Source: Streptomyces niger (GTDB lineage: Bacteria; Actinomycetota; Actinomycetes; Streptomycetales; Streptomycetaceae). From it: a stretch of 64,000 nucleotides of DNA. The notes below the pieces were generated by a model, which was not told the origin of the DNA, searched no databases, and was given only the letters and a program-made list of their open reading frames with translations. This document shows, piece by piece, positions 47,687-55,769 of the stretch (the stretch's first letter is position 1; every line of letters begins with the position of its first letter). The translations under genes were made by a program, and so were the position numbers. The stretch is taken from positions 372,001 through 436,000 of the forward strand of contig NZ_JOFQ01000004.1 of NCBI RefSeq assembly GCF_000718305.1, read 5' to 3'.

Positions 47687-48580
47687 ATGGACGACGGACA
47701 GTACGTGGAGGTGGCGCCCGGGGTGCGGCTGTGGGCCGAACAGCGGGGTGCGGCCGACGCCCCCGCGCTGCTGCTGATCATGGGGGCGCAGGCGTCCGGG
47801 CCGGGCTGGCCCGACGAGCTGGTCGACGCGCTCGCCGCGCACCACCGGGTCATCCGCTACGACCACCGCGACACCGGCCGCTCCCCCTGGGCGTTCGACG
47901 AGCGGCCGTACCGGATCACGGACCTGGCCGAGGACGCGATCGGCGTGCTCGACGGGCTGGGCGTGGCGCGGGCGCACATCGTCGGGATGTCGCTCGGCGG
48001 CATGCTCGCGCAGCTGCTCATCGCCGACCATCCGGACCGGGTGTCGAGCGCGACGCTGATCGGGACGTGCGCGCTGAGCACGACGGATCACATACGGCCC
48101 GACGGTGCCCGGGTGCCGGTCGGAGAGCTGCCGGGCATCGCGCCGGAGATCCTGGAGGAGTGGGCGAAGCCCGTCGAGGACCTCGGGCCCGAGGCCGAGC
48201 TGGACCGGCGGGTCGCGCACTGGCGGCTGCTCAGCGGCGGTGGCATCCCGTTCGACGCGGAGTACTTCCGCGCGCTGGAACGGCGGATCATCGCGCACGC
48301 GGGGCGGTACGACACCAACGGCGCGCACGGCCGGGCCGACGACTCGGGGATGCTGCGGACGGCGGAGCTGGCCGGAACCGAGGTGCCCACGCTCGTCGTC
48401 CGCGCCACCGCCGAACCGGTGTTCCCACCGCCGCACGCGGACCACCTGGCGCAGGTCATCGGGCACAACACCCGGATCGTGGAGATTCCGGGGATGGGCC
48501 ACGCGCTGCCCCGGGAGGTGCTGGGGCCGCTGGCCGACGCGATCCTGGAGCGCACCGTTCGGTTCCGTAGGGCCCCCTGA
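47687..48580 (+). CDS. alpha/beta-fold hydrolase
   Basis: 297-residue hydrolase. Nucleophile elbow GMSLGG puts the serine at about 102; RYDHRDTGRS near 57-66 is the usual post-oxyanion motif; GMGHALP near the C-terminus supplies the histidine. Close in pattern to DoxA/aclacinomycin methylesterase-type esterases, but substrate is not deducible. ATG at 47687 follows a strong GAGGAGGGAGG. Monocistronic: preceded by a palindromic operator and followed by a terminator. Confidence 0.9.
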   Translation: MDDGQYVEVAPGVRLWAEQRGAADAPALLLIMGAQASGPGWPDELVDALAAHHRVIRYDHRDTGRSPWAFDERPYRITDLAEDAIGVLDGLGVARAHIVGMSLGGMLAQLLIADHPDRVSSATLIGTCALSTTDHIRPDGARVPVGELPGIAPEILEEWAKPVEDLGPEAELDRRVAHWRLLSGGGIPFDAEYFRALERRIIAHAGRYDTNGAHGRADDSGMLRTAELAGTEVPTLVVRATAEPVFPPPHADHLAQVIGHNTRIVEIPGMGHALPREVLGPLADAILERTVRFRRAP

Positions 48581-48586
48581 CACGCG

Positions 48587-48618
48587 AGCGCCCCGGAGCC
48601 GGGTGGCTCCGGGGCGCT
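48587..48618. terminator. perfect 14-bp stem terminator
   Basis: AGCGCCCCGGAGCC (48587-48600) and its exact complement (48605-48618) with loop GGGT, between the convergent hydrolase and symporter genes; it can serve both strands. Confidence 0.9.
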
Positions 48619-48653
48619 GTGCCCGTACGGGAAGGGGCCGGTCGGCCCGGGGG

Positions 48654-50003
48654 TCAGCCGGCGGCGGTCGCCGGGACGGCGACCTTCTGCTCCGCCTCGT
48701 CGGCAGCGGCGGCCGTGCCGTCGTCACCGATGCTGATACTGGTGGCGCGGGTGTACGCGTCGCGGTCCAGGATCTTCTCCTTGGCGGAGACCAGGATCGG
48801 GACGACGACCTGACCGGCCACGTTGGTGGCGGTACGCATCATGTCCAGGATCGGGTCGATGGCCATGAGGAGACCGACACCGGCCAGCGGCAGGCCGAGC
48901 GTGGACAGGGTCAGGGTCAGCATGACCGTGGCGCCGGTGAGGCCCGCGGTGGCGGCCGAGCCGATGACCGAGACGAAGGCGATCAGGACGTAGTCGGCGA
49001 TGCTGAGGTGCACGTCGAAGATCTGCGCGATGAAGATCGCGGCGAGCGCCGGGTAGATGGAGGCGCAGCCGTCCATCTTGGTGGTCGAGCCGAAGGGCAC
49101 GGCGAAGGACGCGTACTCCTTCGGGACGCCGAGGCGCTCGGTGACCTTCTGGGTGACCGGCATCGTGCCGACCGAGGAGCGGGAGACGAAGGCCAGCTGG
49201 ATCGCGGGCCAGGCGCCGCGGAAGAACTGCAGCGGGTTGACCTTGGCGACCGTGGCGAGCAGCAGCGGGTAGACGCCGAACATCACCAGCGCGCAGCCGA
49301 CGTAGATGTCGACGGTGAAGGTCGCGTACTTGCCGATGAGGTTCCAGCCGTACGTGGCGATCGCGTTGCCGATGAGGCCGAGGGTGCCCAGCGGGGCGAG
49401 GCGGATGACCCACCACAGGGCCTTCTGCAGCAGCTCCAGCGCCGAGCGGCTGATCTTCAGGACCGGCTCCGCCTTCTCGCCCAGCTGGAGCGCGGCGATG
49501 CCGACGACGGCCGCCATGAACACGATCTGCAGGACCTGCAGATCGGTGAAGGGCGTGATGATGTTGGTCGGGATGATCCCGGTCAGGAAGTCGATCCAGG
49601 TGCCGGCGTGGTCGGGCTTGGAGCCGTCGGCGGGCGTGAGGCCGGTGCCGGAGCCGGGGTTGGTGAGCAGGCCGATCGCCATGCCGATGGCCACCGCGAT
49701 CAGCGAAGTGATCATGAACCACAGCAGGGTGCGGGTGGCGAGCCGGGCTGCGTTGTTGACCTGCCGCAGGTTGGTGATCGACACCACAATGGCGAAGAAG
49801 ACCAGCGGCGCCACGGCCAGCTTCAGCAGCTGGACGAAGAGCTCACCGATCTTGCCGAGGGTGGTGACCAGCCAGCTGACGTCGCCGCTCTTGGCGATCC
49901 AGCCGAGGAGCACACCGAGGACGAGACCCAGCAGGATCTGGGCCCAGAACGGAACTCTCGGTATGCGGGAGGTCTTGGCGGAAGTCTCGGAAGACGTGGA
50001 CAA
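48654..50003 (-). CDS. dicarboxylate/amino acid:cation symporter (DctA/GltP family)
   Basis: 449-residue DAACS-family carrier, about eight helices plus two hairpins. Family marks: FVSRSSVGTMPVT (serine-rich HP1), AVPFGSTTKMDGCASIYP (the unwound TM7 motif), and IDPILDMMRTATNVAGQ (TM8 substrate site, with Asp and Arg for dicarboxylates/acidic amino acids). The best start is TTG at 50003 (MSTSSETSAK) with GGAG eight bases upstream; a GTG nine bases further out has no spacing. Imports C4-dicarboxylates, glutamate or aspartate with H+ or Na+. Confidence 0.92.
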   Translation of the reverse strand: MSTSSETSAKTSRIPRVPFWAQILLGLVLGVLLGWIAKSGDVSWLVTTLGKIGELFVQLLKLAVAPLVFFAIVVSITNLRQVNNAARLATRTLLWFMITSLIAVAIGMAIGLLTNPGSGTGLTPADGSKPDHAGTWIDFLTGIIPTNIITPFTDLQVLQIVFMAAVVGIAALQLGEKAEPVLKISRSALELLQKALWWVIRLAPLGTLGLIGNAIATYGWNLIGKYATFTVDIYVGCALVMFGVYPLLLATVAKVNPLQFFRGAWPAIQLAFVSRSSVGTMPVTQKVTERLGVPKEYASFAVPFGSTTKMDGCASIYPALAAIFIAQIFDVHLSIADYVLIAFVSVIGSAATAGLTGATVMLTLTLSTLGLPLAGVGLLMAIDPILDMMRTATNVAGQVVVPILVSAKEKILDRDAYTRATSISIGDDGTAAAADEAEQKVAVPATAAG

Positions 50004-50293
50004 CGGGCACACTCCGGGTGCGTACAGACTTCGGGAAGAGGGCGTGAGCGCCAGGAGGTCCGTTGGCGGGATCTCCGGCCGCAGGGCTGGACGTCGCGGG
50101 GACGTCAGCGGCGGCAACAGGCCGCGGACACACAGCGGCAAAGATCGACGTGCAGGCGCGCCACGAGCGTGAGGCTCATGGGGAACGGGTGCGCTACTGC
50201 TGTCTTCATGTCCGATACGTTAACACTTGAACTTTGGGGTACTCAAAGAAAATCTTTGGCCCCTTCGGCCCCGGACCGGACAGTGCACGCCAA
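50004..50293. other. upstream region of the symporter gene
   Basis: About 290 nt without a gene. The segment 50208-50260 is AT-rich (GATACGTTAACACTTGAAC then TTTGG repeats) against GC-rich flanks and is the probable symporter promoter. No defined operator recognised. Confidence 0.45.
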
Positions 50294-50329
50294 CGCCCGC
50301 CCATGGAGCGGAAACTCCACGGGCGGGCG
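50294..50329 (-). terminator. stem-loop terminator for the DUF4229 gene
   Basis: CGCCCGCCC-A-TGGAG (50294-50308) pairs with CTCCA-C-GGGCGGGCG (50315-50329) with one A-C mismatch and a six-base loop, 52 nt beyond the DUF4229 stop on the minus strand. Confidence 0.8.
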
Positions 50330-50381
50330 TGAACGGTATGTGAGCTGTTCTACAGGCCGGCGAGCCGACCGGACGGCGTCG

Positions 50382-50669
50382 TCAGGCGCCGTCCTCCTGG
50401 CTGCGGTTGGCGGCGAGCCGCTCCTTCTGGCGGTCGACCCGCGCCACGATCTGCTCGGACATGGCGTCCCGCTGCTTGCGCAGCAGCACGAAGCTGAGCG
50501 GCGCGGAGATCACGATGGCGAGCAGCAGCATCCAGACGGTGTTCGAGGCGCCCACGGCCAGCGGGATGACGTGCAGGTACGCGAGGCCCCAGACGACCGC
50601 GAAGCAGACGACAAAGAGGCCCAGGCGGGAAGCGGTGTACAGGAGTGAGGCGTGCTTCTGGCTGCTCAA
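50382..50669 (-). CDS. DUF4229 small membrane protein
   Basis: 95-residue protein with two predicted helices in the membrane (about residues 15-35 and 42-62) and a basic, hydrophilic C-terminal tail (RKQRDAMSEQIVARVDRQKER). Recognised as the DUF4229 type seen next to mqnE in Streptomyces; function unknown. Start is TTG at 50669 with AGAAGG seven bases upstream; no ATG or GTG alternative covers the first helix. Same strand as GNAT, mqnE, lrp and ubiX, so probably the tail of that group. Confidence 0.8.
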   Translation of the reverse strand: MSSQKHASLLYTASRLGLFVVCFAVVWGLAYLHVIPLAVGASNTVWMLLLAIVISAPLSFVLLRKQRDAMSEQIVARVDRQKERLAANRSQEDGA

Positions 50670-50763
50670 GGACGGACCTTCTTCTCAACGACAACCGAAA
50701 GGGTCTGCATCCAGTCAAGCACAGCCCCCTGTGCGATCTTTCGCGCCCCCGGCGCCGGGCCCG

Positions 50764-51288
50764 TCAGGCCACTTCACGCCACATCGTGATGTCGTCGCGG
50801 TAGTCGTCGTCGGCGACCTTTATCGCGTCGGGGACCCGGCCGACCTCCTTGTATCCGCAGGAGCCGTAGAAGCGGTCCGCTCCGGTGCCGCCGCGGCAGG
50901 TGAGCCGGAGGCCGCGTATCCCCTCGGTGTCCCGCGCGGCGTCCTCGACCGCCGCCATCAGCTCGCGTCCCACGCCCTGACCCTGCAGCGAGGGGTGCAC
51001 CATCACGCTGTAGACCCACAGCCAGTGCCGCATGAGGCGGTGGGTGTTCGCGTACACGAAGGCGGTGGCGAGCGGGGTGCTCGACGCGTCCTGGCCGACG
51101 ATCAGCCGGGCCCGGCCCTCGGCCATCGCCGCCAGGTGCTTGACCAGCTCGGGACGGATGTCCTCGCGGGTCACGGGCGGCACGAACCCGACCGCGCCGC
51201 CGGCGTTGGAGACGTCCGCCCACAGCGCGCAGACGCCGTCGCGCAGCTCCGGAGTGACGGCAGGGTCCCGATGGAAGCGGATGGTCAT
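50764..51288 (-). CDS. GNAT family N-acetyltransferase
   Basis: 174-residue acetyltransferase. Motif A, VMVHPSLQGQGVGRELMAAVED, is at about residues 94-115 with the QGQGVG acetyl-CoA loop; LTCRGGTGADRFYGSCGYKEVG is the usual C-terminal half. ATG at 51288 has AAGG eight bases upstream; a longer frame to 51318 is possible. Lies 112 nt downstream of mqnE; substrate unknown. Confidence 0.9.
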   Translation of the reverse strand: MTIRFHRDPAVTPELRDGVCALWADVSNAGGAVGFVPPVTREDIRPELVKHLAAMAEGRARLIVGQDASSTPLATAFVYANTHRLMRHWLWVYSVMVHPSLQGQGVGRELMAAVEDAARDTEGIRGLRLTCRGGTGADRFYGSCGYKEVGRVPDAIKVADDDYRDDITMWREVA

Positions 51289-51400
51289 GTTCTGGACCTT
51301 AGACGTCACCACTGACAACGCGCGGCGCGCCAGGTCACAGGCGCACCGAGCGCTGGGTCACACGCGTACCGGACGCCGTACGGGCAAGCGCTGAACGGCG

Positions 51401-52564
51401 TCAGACGCGCATCGGCTGCGGCTCGTCGCGGCGGTTCGCGTCCGGCCCCGGGTACTCGTTGATGATCTCGTACCGGGTGTTCCGCTCGACCGGCCGGAAG
51501 CCCGCGTCCCGGATGAGATCCAGCAGGTCCTCGCGGGTGAGCTTGTTCGGCGTGCCGTAGTTGTCGGCGTCGTGCGTGATCTTGTACTCGACGACCGAGC
51601 CGTCCATGTCGTCCGCGCCGTGCTGCATCGCCAGCTGCGTGGTCTGCAGGCCGTGCATCACCCAGAAGCACTTCACGTGCGGCACGTTGTCGAACAGCAG
51701 CCGGGAGACCGCGAAGGTCTTCAGCGCCTCGGCTCCGGTGGCCATCGTCGTGCGGGCCTGGAGCTTGTTGCGGACCTTGCCGTCCTTCATGTCCACGAAG
51801 TCGTGCTGGTAGCGCAGCGGGATGAAGACCTGGAAGCCGCCGGTCTCGTCCTGCAGCTCGCGCAGGCGCAGCACGTGGTCGACGCGGTGGCGTGGCTCCT
51901 CGATGTGGCCGTACAGCATCGTCGAGGGCGTCTTGAGGCCCTTCTGGTGGGCCAGGCGGTGGATCCGCGACCAGTCCTCCCAGTGGGTGCGGTGGTCGAC
52001 GATGTGCTGCCGGACCTCCCAGTCGAAGATCTCGGCGCCGCCGCCGGTCAGCGACTCCAGGCCCGCGTCGATCAGCTCGTCGAGGATGTCCGAGGCGTCC
52101 AGGCCCGAGATGGACTCGAAGTGGTGGATCTCGGTGGCGGTGAAGGCCTTCAGCCCGACGTTCGGCAGCGCCTCCTTGAGGGCCTTCAGGGAGCGGGGGT
52201 AGTAGCGCCAGGGCAGGTTCGGGTGCAGGCCGTTGACGATGTGCAGCTCGGTGAGGTTCTCGGTCTCCATCGCCTTGGCCAGGCGGACGGCCTCCTCGAT
52301 GCGCATCGTGTAGGCGTCCTTCTCACCCGGCTTGCGCTGGAAGGAGCAGTACGCACAGGAGGCGGTGCACACGTTCGTCATGTTGAGGTGCCGGTTGACG
52401 TTGAAGTGCACCACGTCGCCGTTCTTACGGGTGCGCACCTCGTGCGCGAGGCCGCCGAGCCACGCCAGGTCGTCGGACTCGTACAGGGCGATGCCGTCCT
52501 CACGGGTCAGCCGCTCACCGGCGTGGACCTTCTCCTCCAGCTCGCGCTTGAGCCCAGCGTCCAT
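51401..52564 (-). CDS. mqnE: aminofutalosine synthase
   Basis: Radical SAM enzyme that joins 3-enolpyruvylbenzoate (MqnA product) to the 5'-deoxyadenosyl moiety, giving 6-amino-6-deoxyfutalosine. The cluster motif CTASCAYC gives Cys66, 70 and 73; FNVNRHLNMTNVC before it and TGGGAEIFDWEVRQHI are typical. 387 residues. ATG at 52564 with GGAGGG eight bases upstream. Follows an Lrp/AsnC gene by 102 nt. With MqnA and MqnC it proves the futalosine, not the classical Men, route. Confidence 0.96.
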   Translation of the reverse strand: MDAGLKRELEEKVHAGERLTREDGIALYESDDLAWLGGLAHEVRTRKNGDVVHFNVNRHLNMTNVCTASCAYCSFQRKPGEKDAYTMRIEEAVRLAKAMETENLTELHIVNGLHPNLPWRYYPRSLKALKEALPNVGLKAFTATEIHHFESISGLDASDILDELIDAGLESLTGGGAEIFDWEVRQHIVDHRTHWEDWSRIHRLAHQKGLKTPSTMLYGHIEEPRHRVDHVLRLRELQDETGGFQVFIPLRYQHDFVDMKDGKVRNKLQARTTMATGAEALKTFAVSRLLFDNVPHVKCFWVMHGLQTTQLAMQHGADDMDGSVVEYKITHDADNYGTPNKLTREDLLDLIRDAGFRPVERNTRYEIINEYPGPDANRRDEPQPMRV

Positions 52565-52666
52565 TCCGGTCGCCCTCCATTGTTCTGCCGAATAACAAAC
52601 CTCATCGACCTTACTCCCCCGATTTTCCGGCCGGGCGGCGCGCCCGTGCGCAGCCGCCCCGGGCCG

Positions 52667-53122
52667 TCACACCTCTTCGGGGAGCTCCCCGACGCGGTTC
52701 TCCCACTTGGTGGAGAGCACGACGGTGGTACGCGTCCGGGACACGCCCTTCGTGCCGGAGAGCCGCCGGATGGTCCGCTCCAGGCCGTCCACGTCACCCA
52801 CCCGGACCTTGAGCATGTACGAGTCGTCCCCCGCGATGAACCAGCAGTCCTCGATCTCGGCGAGGTCGCGCAGCCGCTGGGCCAGCTCCTCGTGATCGGT
52901 GGCGTCCGTGAGCGAGATGCCGACCAGGGCCGTGACGCCCAGGCCCAGCGAGGCGGCGTCGACGGTGGCGCGATAACCGGTGATCACGCCGGCCGACTCC
53001 AGCCGGTTGATGCGGTCCGTGACGCTGGGGCCGGAGAGACCCACGAGCCGGCCGAGCTCCGCGTACGAGGCCCTGCCGTTCTCGCGCAGTGCCTGAATGA
53101 GCTGCCTGTCCACCGCGTCCAT
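52667..53122 (-). CDS. Lrp/AsnC family transcriptional regulator
   Basis: 151-residue regulator: N-terminal helix-turn-helix (about 5-50: LIQALRENGRASYAELGRLVGLSGPSVTDRINRLE) and C-terminal RAM/AsnC ligand domain (VTALVGISLTDATDHEEL..., WFIAGDDSYMLKVRV). ATG at 53122 with GGGGA upstream. It stands between ubiX and mqnE on the same strand, so it is a candidate menaquinone-pathway regulator responding to an amino acid, though Lrp proteins often control themselves and distant genes. Confidence 0.93.
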   Translation of the reverse strand: MDAVDRQLIQALRENGRASYAELGRLVGLSGPSVTDRINRLESAGVITGYRATVDAASLGLGVTALVGISLTDATDHEELAQRLRDLAEIEDCWFIAGDDSYMLKVRVGDVDGLERTIRRLSGTKGVSRTRTTVVLSTKWENRVGELPEEV

Positions 53123-53181
53123 TGCGTCCCCGACCTTTCAATCTTTCCGCACTGCCACTACTGATTACAGAATCTAAGGCA

Positions 53182-53202
53182 TGCAGGGCGATTTGGCCTG
53201 CA
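53182..53202. promoter_or_regulatory. TGCAGG/CCTGCA inverted repeat upstream of lrp
   Basis: TGCAGG (53182-53187) and CCTGCA (53197-53202) spaced by nine bases, 60 nt upstream of the Lrp/AsnC start and 26 nt beyond the ubiX stop. A possible Lrp autoregulatory site or simply a weak hairpin. Confidence 0.4.
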
Positions 53203-53227
53203 ATCCCAGGTAAAAAACGGAGTTGAG

Positions 53228-54001
53228 TTACCGATTTCTGCTGGGGCGGCCGACGTCGCCGCCGCCCTCCCCGTGCGGCGCACCGCCGCCGCCCCCGCTG
53301 CCGCGCGACGCCCCGCCGAGCTCGCCCTCCCAGCGCCGGTACAGCCCGTGCGGCACCGCCGCCGCGTCCAGCGCCCGGCCGGCCACGAAGTCCACCAGGT
53401 CCTGGATGTGCGTCGCCCCCGCGTAAAAGGCAGGCGAGGCCGGCAGCACCACGGCGCCCGCCTCGTCCAGGGCGACCAGGTGCTTGAGGGTCTGCCCGTT
53501 CAGCGGCGTCTCGCGCACCGCGACGACCAGTTTCCTGCGCTCCTTCAGCGTCACGCTCGCCGTCCGCTGCAGCAGGTCCTTCGACAGCCCCAGCGCCACC
53601 CCGGCCACGCACGCCGTACTGGCCGGCACGATCAGCATGCCCTTGGCCGGGTACGAGCCCGACGACGGGCCCGCCGCCAGATCACCGGCCGGCCAGTGCC
53701 GTACGTCCGCCAGGTCCGCTTCGGTGACCGGAAAGGTGTCCGGCTTGCCGTCCGCGCCCCGCGCGAGCCACTCGCGCAGGTCCGTGCGCCAGTGCGCGTC
53801 CCGGAAGGAGATCCCGGTCTCGTCCCGCAGCGTCAGCCGCGAGGCCCGGCTCACGACGAGGTCCACGGCCTCTCCCGCCGCGAGCAGCCCACGCAGCACG
53901 GACGCGGCGTACGGGGTCCCGGACGCACCGGAGATCCCGACGACCCACGGCCTGCGGTCGGTGCCGGCGTGCTGACTGGTGACGATGTGCGGCGGCTCCA
54001 C
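53228..54001 (-). CDS. ubiX: UbiX-family flavin prenyltransferase (menaquinone, MqnM-type)
   Basis: Makes prenylated FMN, the cofactor of the UbiD-family decarboxylase encoded at 56.7 kb. The FMN-binding GISGASGTPYA is at about residues 22-32, VSRASRLTLRDETG follows, and VPASTACVAGVALG, RRKLVVAVRETPLN and VVLPASPAFYAG complete the family pattern. 257 residues because of an insertion (HWRTDLREWLARGADGKPD) and a Gly-rich C-terminal tail. GTG at 54001 is used since the next codons upstream of the fold contain no other start. Confidence 0.92.
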   Translation of the reverse strand: MEPPHIVTSQHAGTDRRPWVVGISGASGTPYAASVLRGLLAAGEAVDLVVSRASRLTLRDETGISFRDAHWRTDLREWLARGADGKPDTFPVTEADLADVRHWPAGDLAAGPSSGSYPAKGMLIVPASTACVAGVALGLSKDLLQRTASVTLKERRKLVVAVRETPLNGQTLKHLVALDEAGAVVLPASPAFYAGATHIQDLVDFVAGRALDAAAVPHGLYRRWEGELGGASRGSGGGGGAPHGEGGGDVGRPSRNR

Positions 54002-54124
54002 GGCACCGAGCCTATCCGGCGGAACCAGAAGCACCGTCACAGCCGTTGTTGCTTGTGAGCTCGTACGGCCACGCCGGCCGCACGGACTCGGCGGAGAACC
54101 GGTGCGCAGGTGAGGAGGGCCGAC

Positions 54125-54709
54125 ATGGGACCACGCGCCAAGCCCGCCGCGCTGCTGGTGCTGGCCTGGGTCGCGATGTTGTGGGTCCTGGAGGCGGTGG
54201 ACGCCGCCAGCGACCACGCCCTGGACACCTTCGGCATCCGGCCCCGCGAGCTGAGCGAACTGATCGACGTGATCCCCGCGACCGCCGTCCACTTCGGCTT
54301 CGCCCACCTGATGGCCAACACCCTCCCGCTGCTCGTGCTCGGCTTTTTGGCCGGGCTCCGCTCCGGGGTCCGCAGACTGGCCGGCGTCGCGCTGCTCATC
54401 GCCGTCGTGAGCGGCCTGGGCGTCTGGCTGATATCGCCGCCGGGGAGCAACACCGCGGGCGTCTCCGGCGTGATCTTCGGGCTCTTCGGCTATCTCGTCG
54501 TGCGCGGCTTCATCGAGCGCAAGGCCCTGGACATCGCCATCGGCCTGCTCGTCGCGGTGCTCTACGGCTCGATCCTGTGGGGCGCGCTGCCGGCAGCGGA
54601 GGGCATCAGCTGGCAGGCGCACCTCTTCGGGCTGGCCGGCGGGGTGCTCGCCGCCTACGTCTTCCGCGTCCGGACTCCGGCCCTCCGCTCCCCCGGTCGC
54701 GTCCCGTAG
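54125..54709 (+). CDS. rhomboid family intramembrane serine protease
   Basis: 194-residue polytopic membrane protease with about six helices. Catalytic dyad Ser114 in GVSGVIFG and His166 in WQAHLFG; the HxxxN oxyanion/structural motif is His61-Asn65 in FAHLMANTLP. ATG at 54125 with GGAGG six bases upstream. It lies divergently from ubiX and upstream of the DUF4870 gene; no regulatory partner is apparent. Confidence 0.92.
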   Translation: MGPRAKPAALLVLAWVAMLWVLEAVDAASDHALDTFGIRPRELSELIDVIPATAVHFGFAHLMANTLPLLVLGFLAGLRSGVRRLAGVALLIAVVSGLGVWLISPPGSNTAGVSGVIFGLFGYLVVRGFIERKALDIAIGLLVAVLYGSILWGALPAAEGISWQAHLFGLAGGVLAAYVFRVRTPALRSPGRVP

Positions 54710-54803
54710 TCTCGCCTGCACGCGGCCGCACCGGACCTACGGCGCGCGCCGCCCGTGTCCAGCGCCACGCGCGTGAGAGTTACGTCATCGGGGGGATCAG
54801 CCC

Positions 54804-55598
54804 ATGGTCGAATTCGACAAGTCCGCATCCGAGCCGCCGGCCGACGGCCGGCCGCCGCAGAACGACCAGCAGCCGCCGCAGCCCCCACAGGGCGGCCAGC
54901 CGTACGGCCAGCAGCCCCAGCAGCCGCAGCAGCCGCAGGGGGGCCAGCCGGGTGCCGCGCCCGGGTACGGCCAGCCCTACGGCGCCGCGCCCGGAGCCCA
55001 GCAGTACGGGGGCCAGCAGTACGGGGGCCAGCACTACGGGGGTCAGCAGTACGGCGCGTACGTCCCCGGTGGGGAGCAGCCGCAGCAGCCGTACGGCGCG
55101 CCCGGCGCCCCGGGCTGGGGCGGCCAGCCCGGGTACGGCGGGTACCCCGCACCGCCCCGCCCCTCGACCTCCCCCGCGATGTGGGCGCACCTCGGCGCGC
55201 TGCTGACCGTCTTCGTCGGCACGGGCATGTGCTGCATCGGCATGCTGTGCGGCTGGATCGCCCCGCTCGCCATCCGCGGCAACGGCCAGAACGAGCAGGA
55301 CCCGTACATCCGCCACCACACCGCCCAGGGGATGAACTACGGCATCACCCAGGCGATCATGGCGGTGATCACCGGCGCGCTGTACTTCGCGGTGGTCGTC
55401 GGCGGTGCCGTGTCCGCCGACAGCGGGACGGGCGACCCGGGGGCGGCGTTCTTCATCCCCCTGATCGCCTATTTCGTGATCTTCGGCGGGTACTGGGTCA
55501 CCGTGCTGGTCTTCGGGATCCTCGGCACGGTGAAGGCCAACAGCGGCGAGCTGTGGTCCTACCCCAAGTTCGTGGCCTGGCGCTTCATCAAGAACTGA
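54804..55598 (+). CDS. DUF4870 membrane protein with Gln/Gly/Tyr-rich N-terminus
   Basis: 264 residues: disordered first ~120 residues rich in Q, P, G and Y (repeated QQYGG and QPYG), then a DUF4870/Tic20-like domain with about four membrane helices (MWAHLGALLTVFVGTGMC..., MNYGITQAIMAVITGALYFAV, FFIPLIAYFVIFGGYWVTVLV). PYIRHHTAQGMNY is the conserved loop of the family. ATG at 54804 with GGGGGGA upstream. Function unknown. The tail of the gene is duplicated beyond the stop codon. Confidence 0.9.
   Translation: MVEFDKSASEPPADGRPPQNDQQPPQPPQGGQPYGQQPQQPQQPQGGQPGAAPGYGQPYGAAPGAQQYGGQQYGGQHYGGQQYGAYVPGGEQPQQPYGAPGAPGWGGQPGYGGYPAPPRPSTSPAMWAHLGALLTVFVGTGMCCIGMLCGWIAPLAIRGNGQNEQDPYIRHHTAQGMNYGITQAIMAVITGALYFAVVVGGAVSADSGTGDPGAAFFIPLIAYFVIFGGYWVTVLVFGILGTVKANSGELWSYPKFVAWRFIKN
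54999..55054 (+). repeat. 15-bp coding tandem repeat
   Basis: Three full copies of CAGCAGTACGGGGGC (third copy with two changes) plus a partial fourth, encoding QQYGG units in the DUF4870 protein's N-terminal region. Confidence 0.85.
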
Positions 55599-55650
55599 GG
55601 AGCATCGAAAACTGAGGCGCATCCAGAACTGAGGGGCGTCAAGAACTGAG
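55583..55650 (+). repeat. 17-bp tandem repeat containing the stop codon
   Basis: Four 17-nt units (55583-55599, 55600-55616, 55617-55633, 55634-55650), each ending AACTGAG; unit 1 is the last codons plus stop of the DUF4870 gene (stop 55596-55598). Units share the frame ...GCATC-N-AGAACTGAG with a few changes. Confidence 0.9.
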
Positions 55651-55688
55651 GCCGCACGCCCGCACGGCGACGGTCATCGGCGCACGGA

Positions 55689-55731
55689 CGCACGAGGGGC
55701 CGGTACCCACGCGGTACCGGCCCCTCGTGCG
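55689..55731. terminator. perfect 19-bp stem terminator
   Basis: Arms 55689-55707 and 55713-55731 are exact complements with a five-base loop. Placed between the convergent DUF4870 and mqnP genes; probably bidirectional. Confidence 0.9.
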
Positions 55732-55769
55732 TGTTCTGCGTGATCGTGTTCAGCGTGCGCGTGCCGCCG

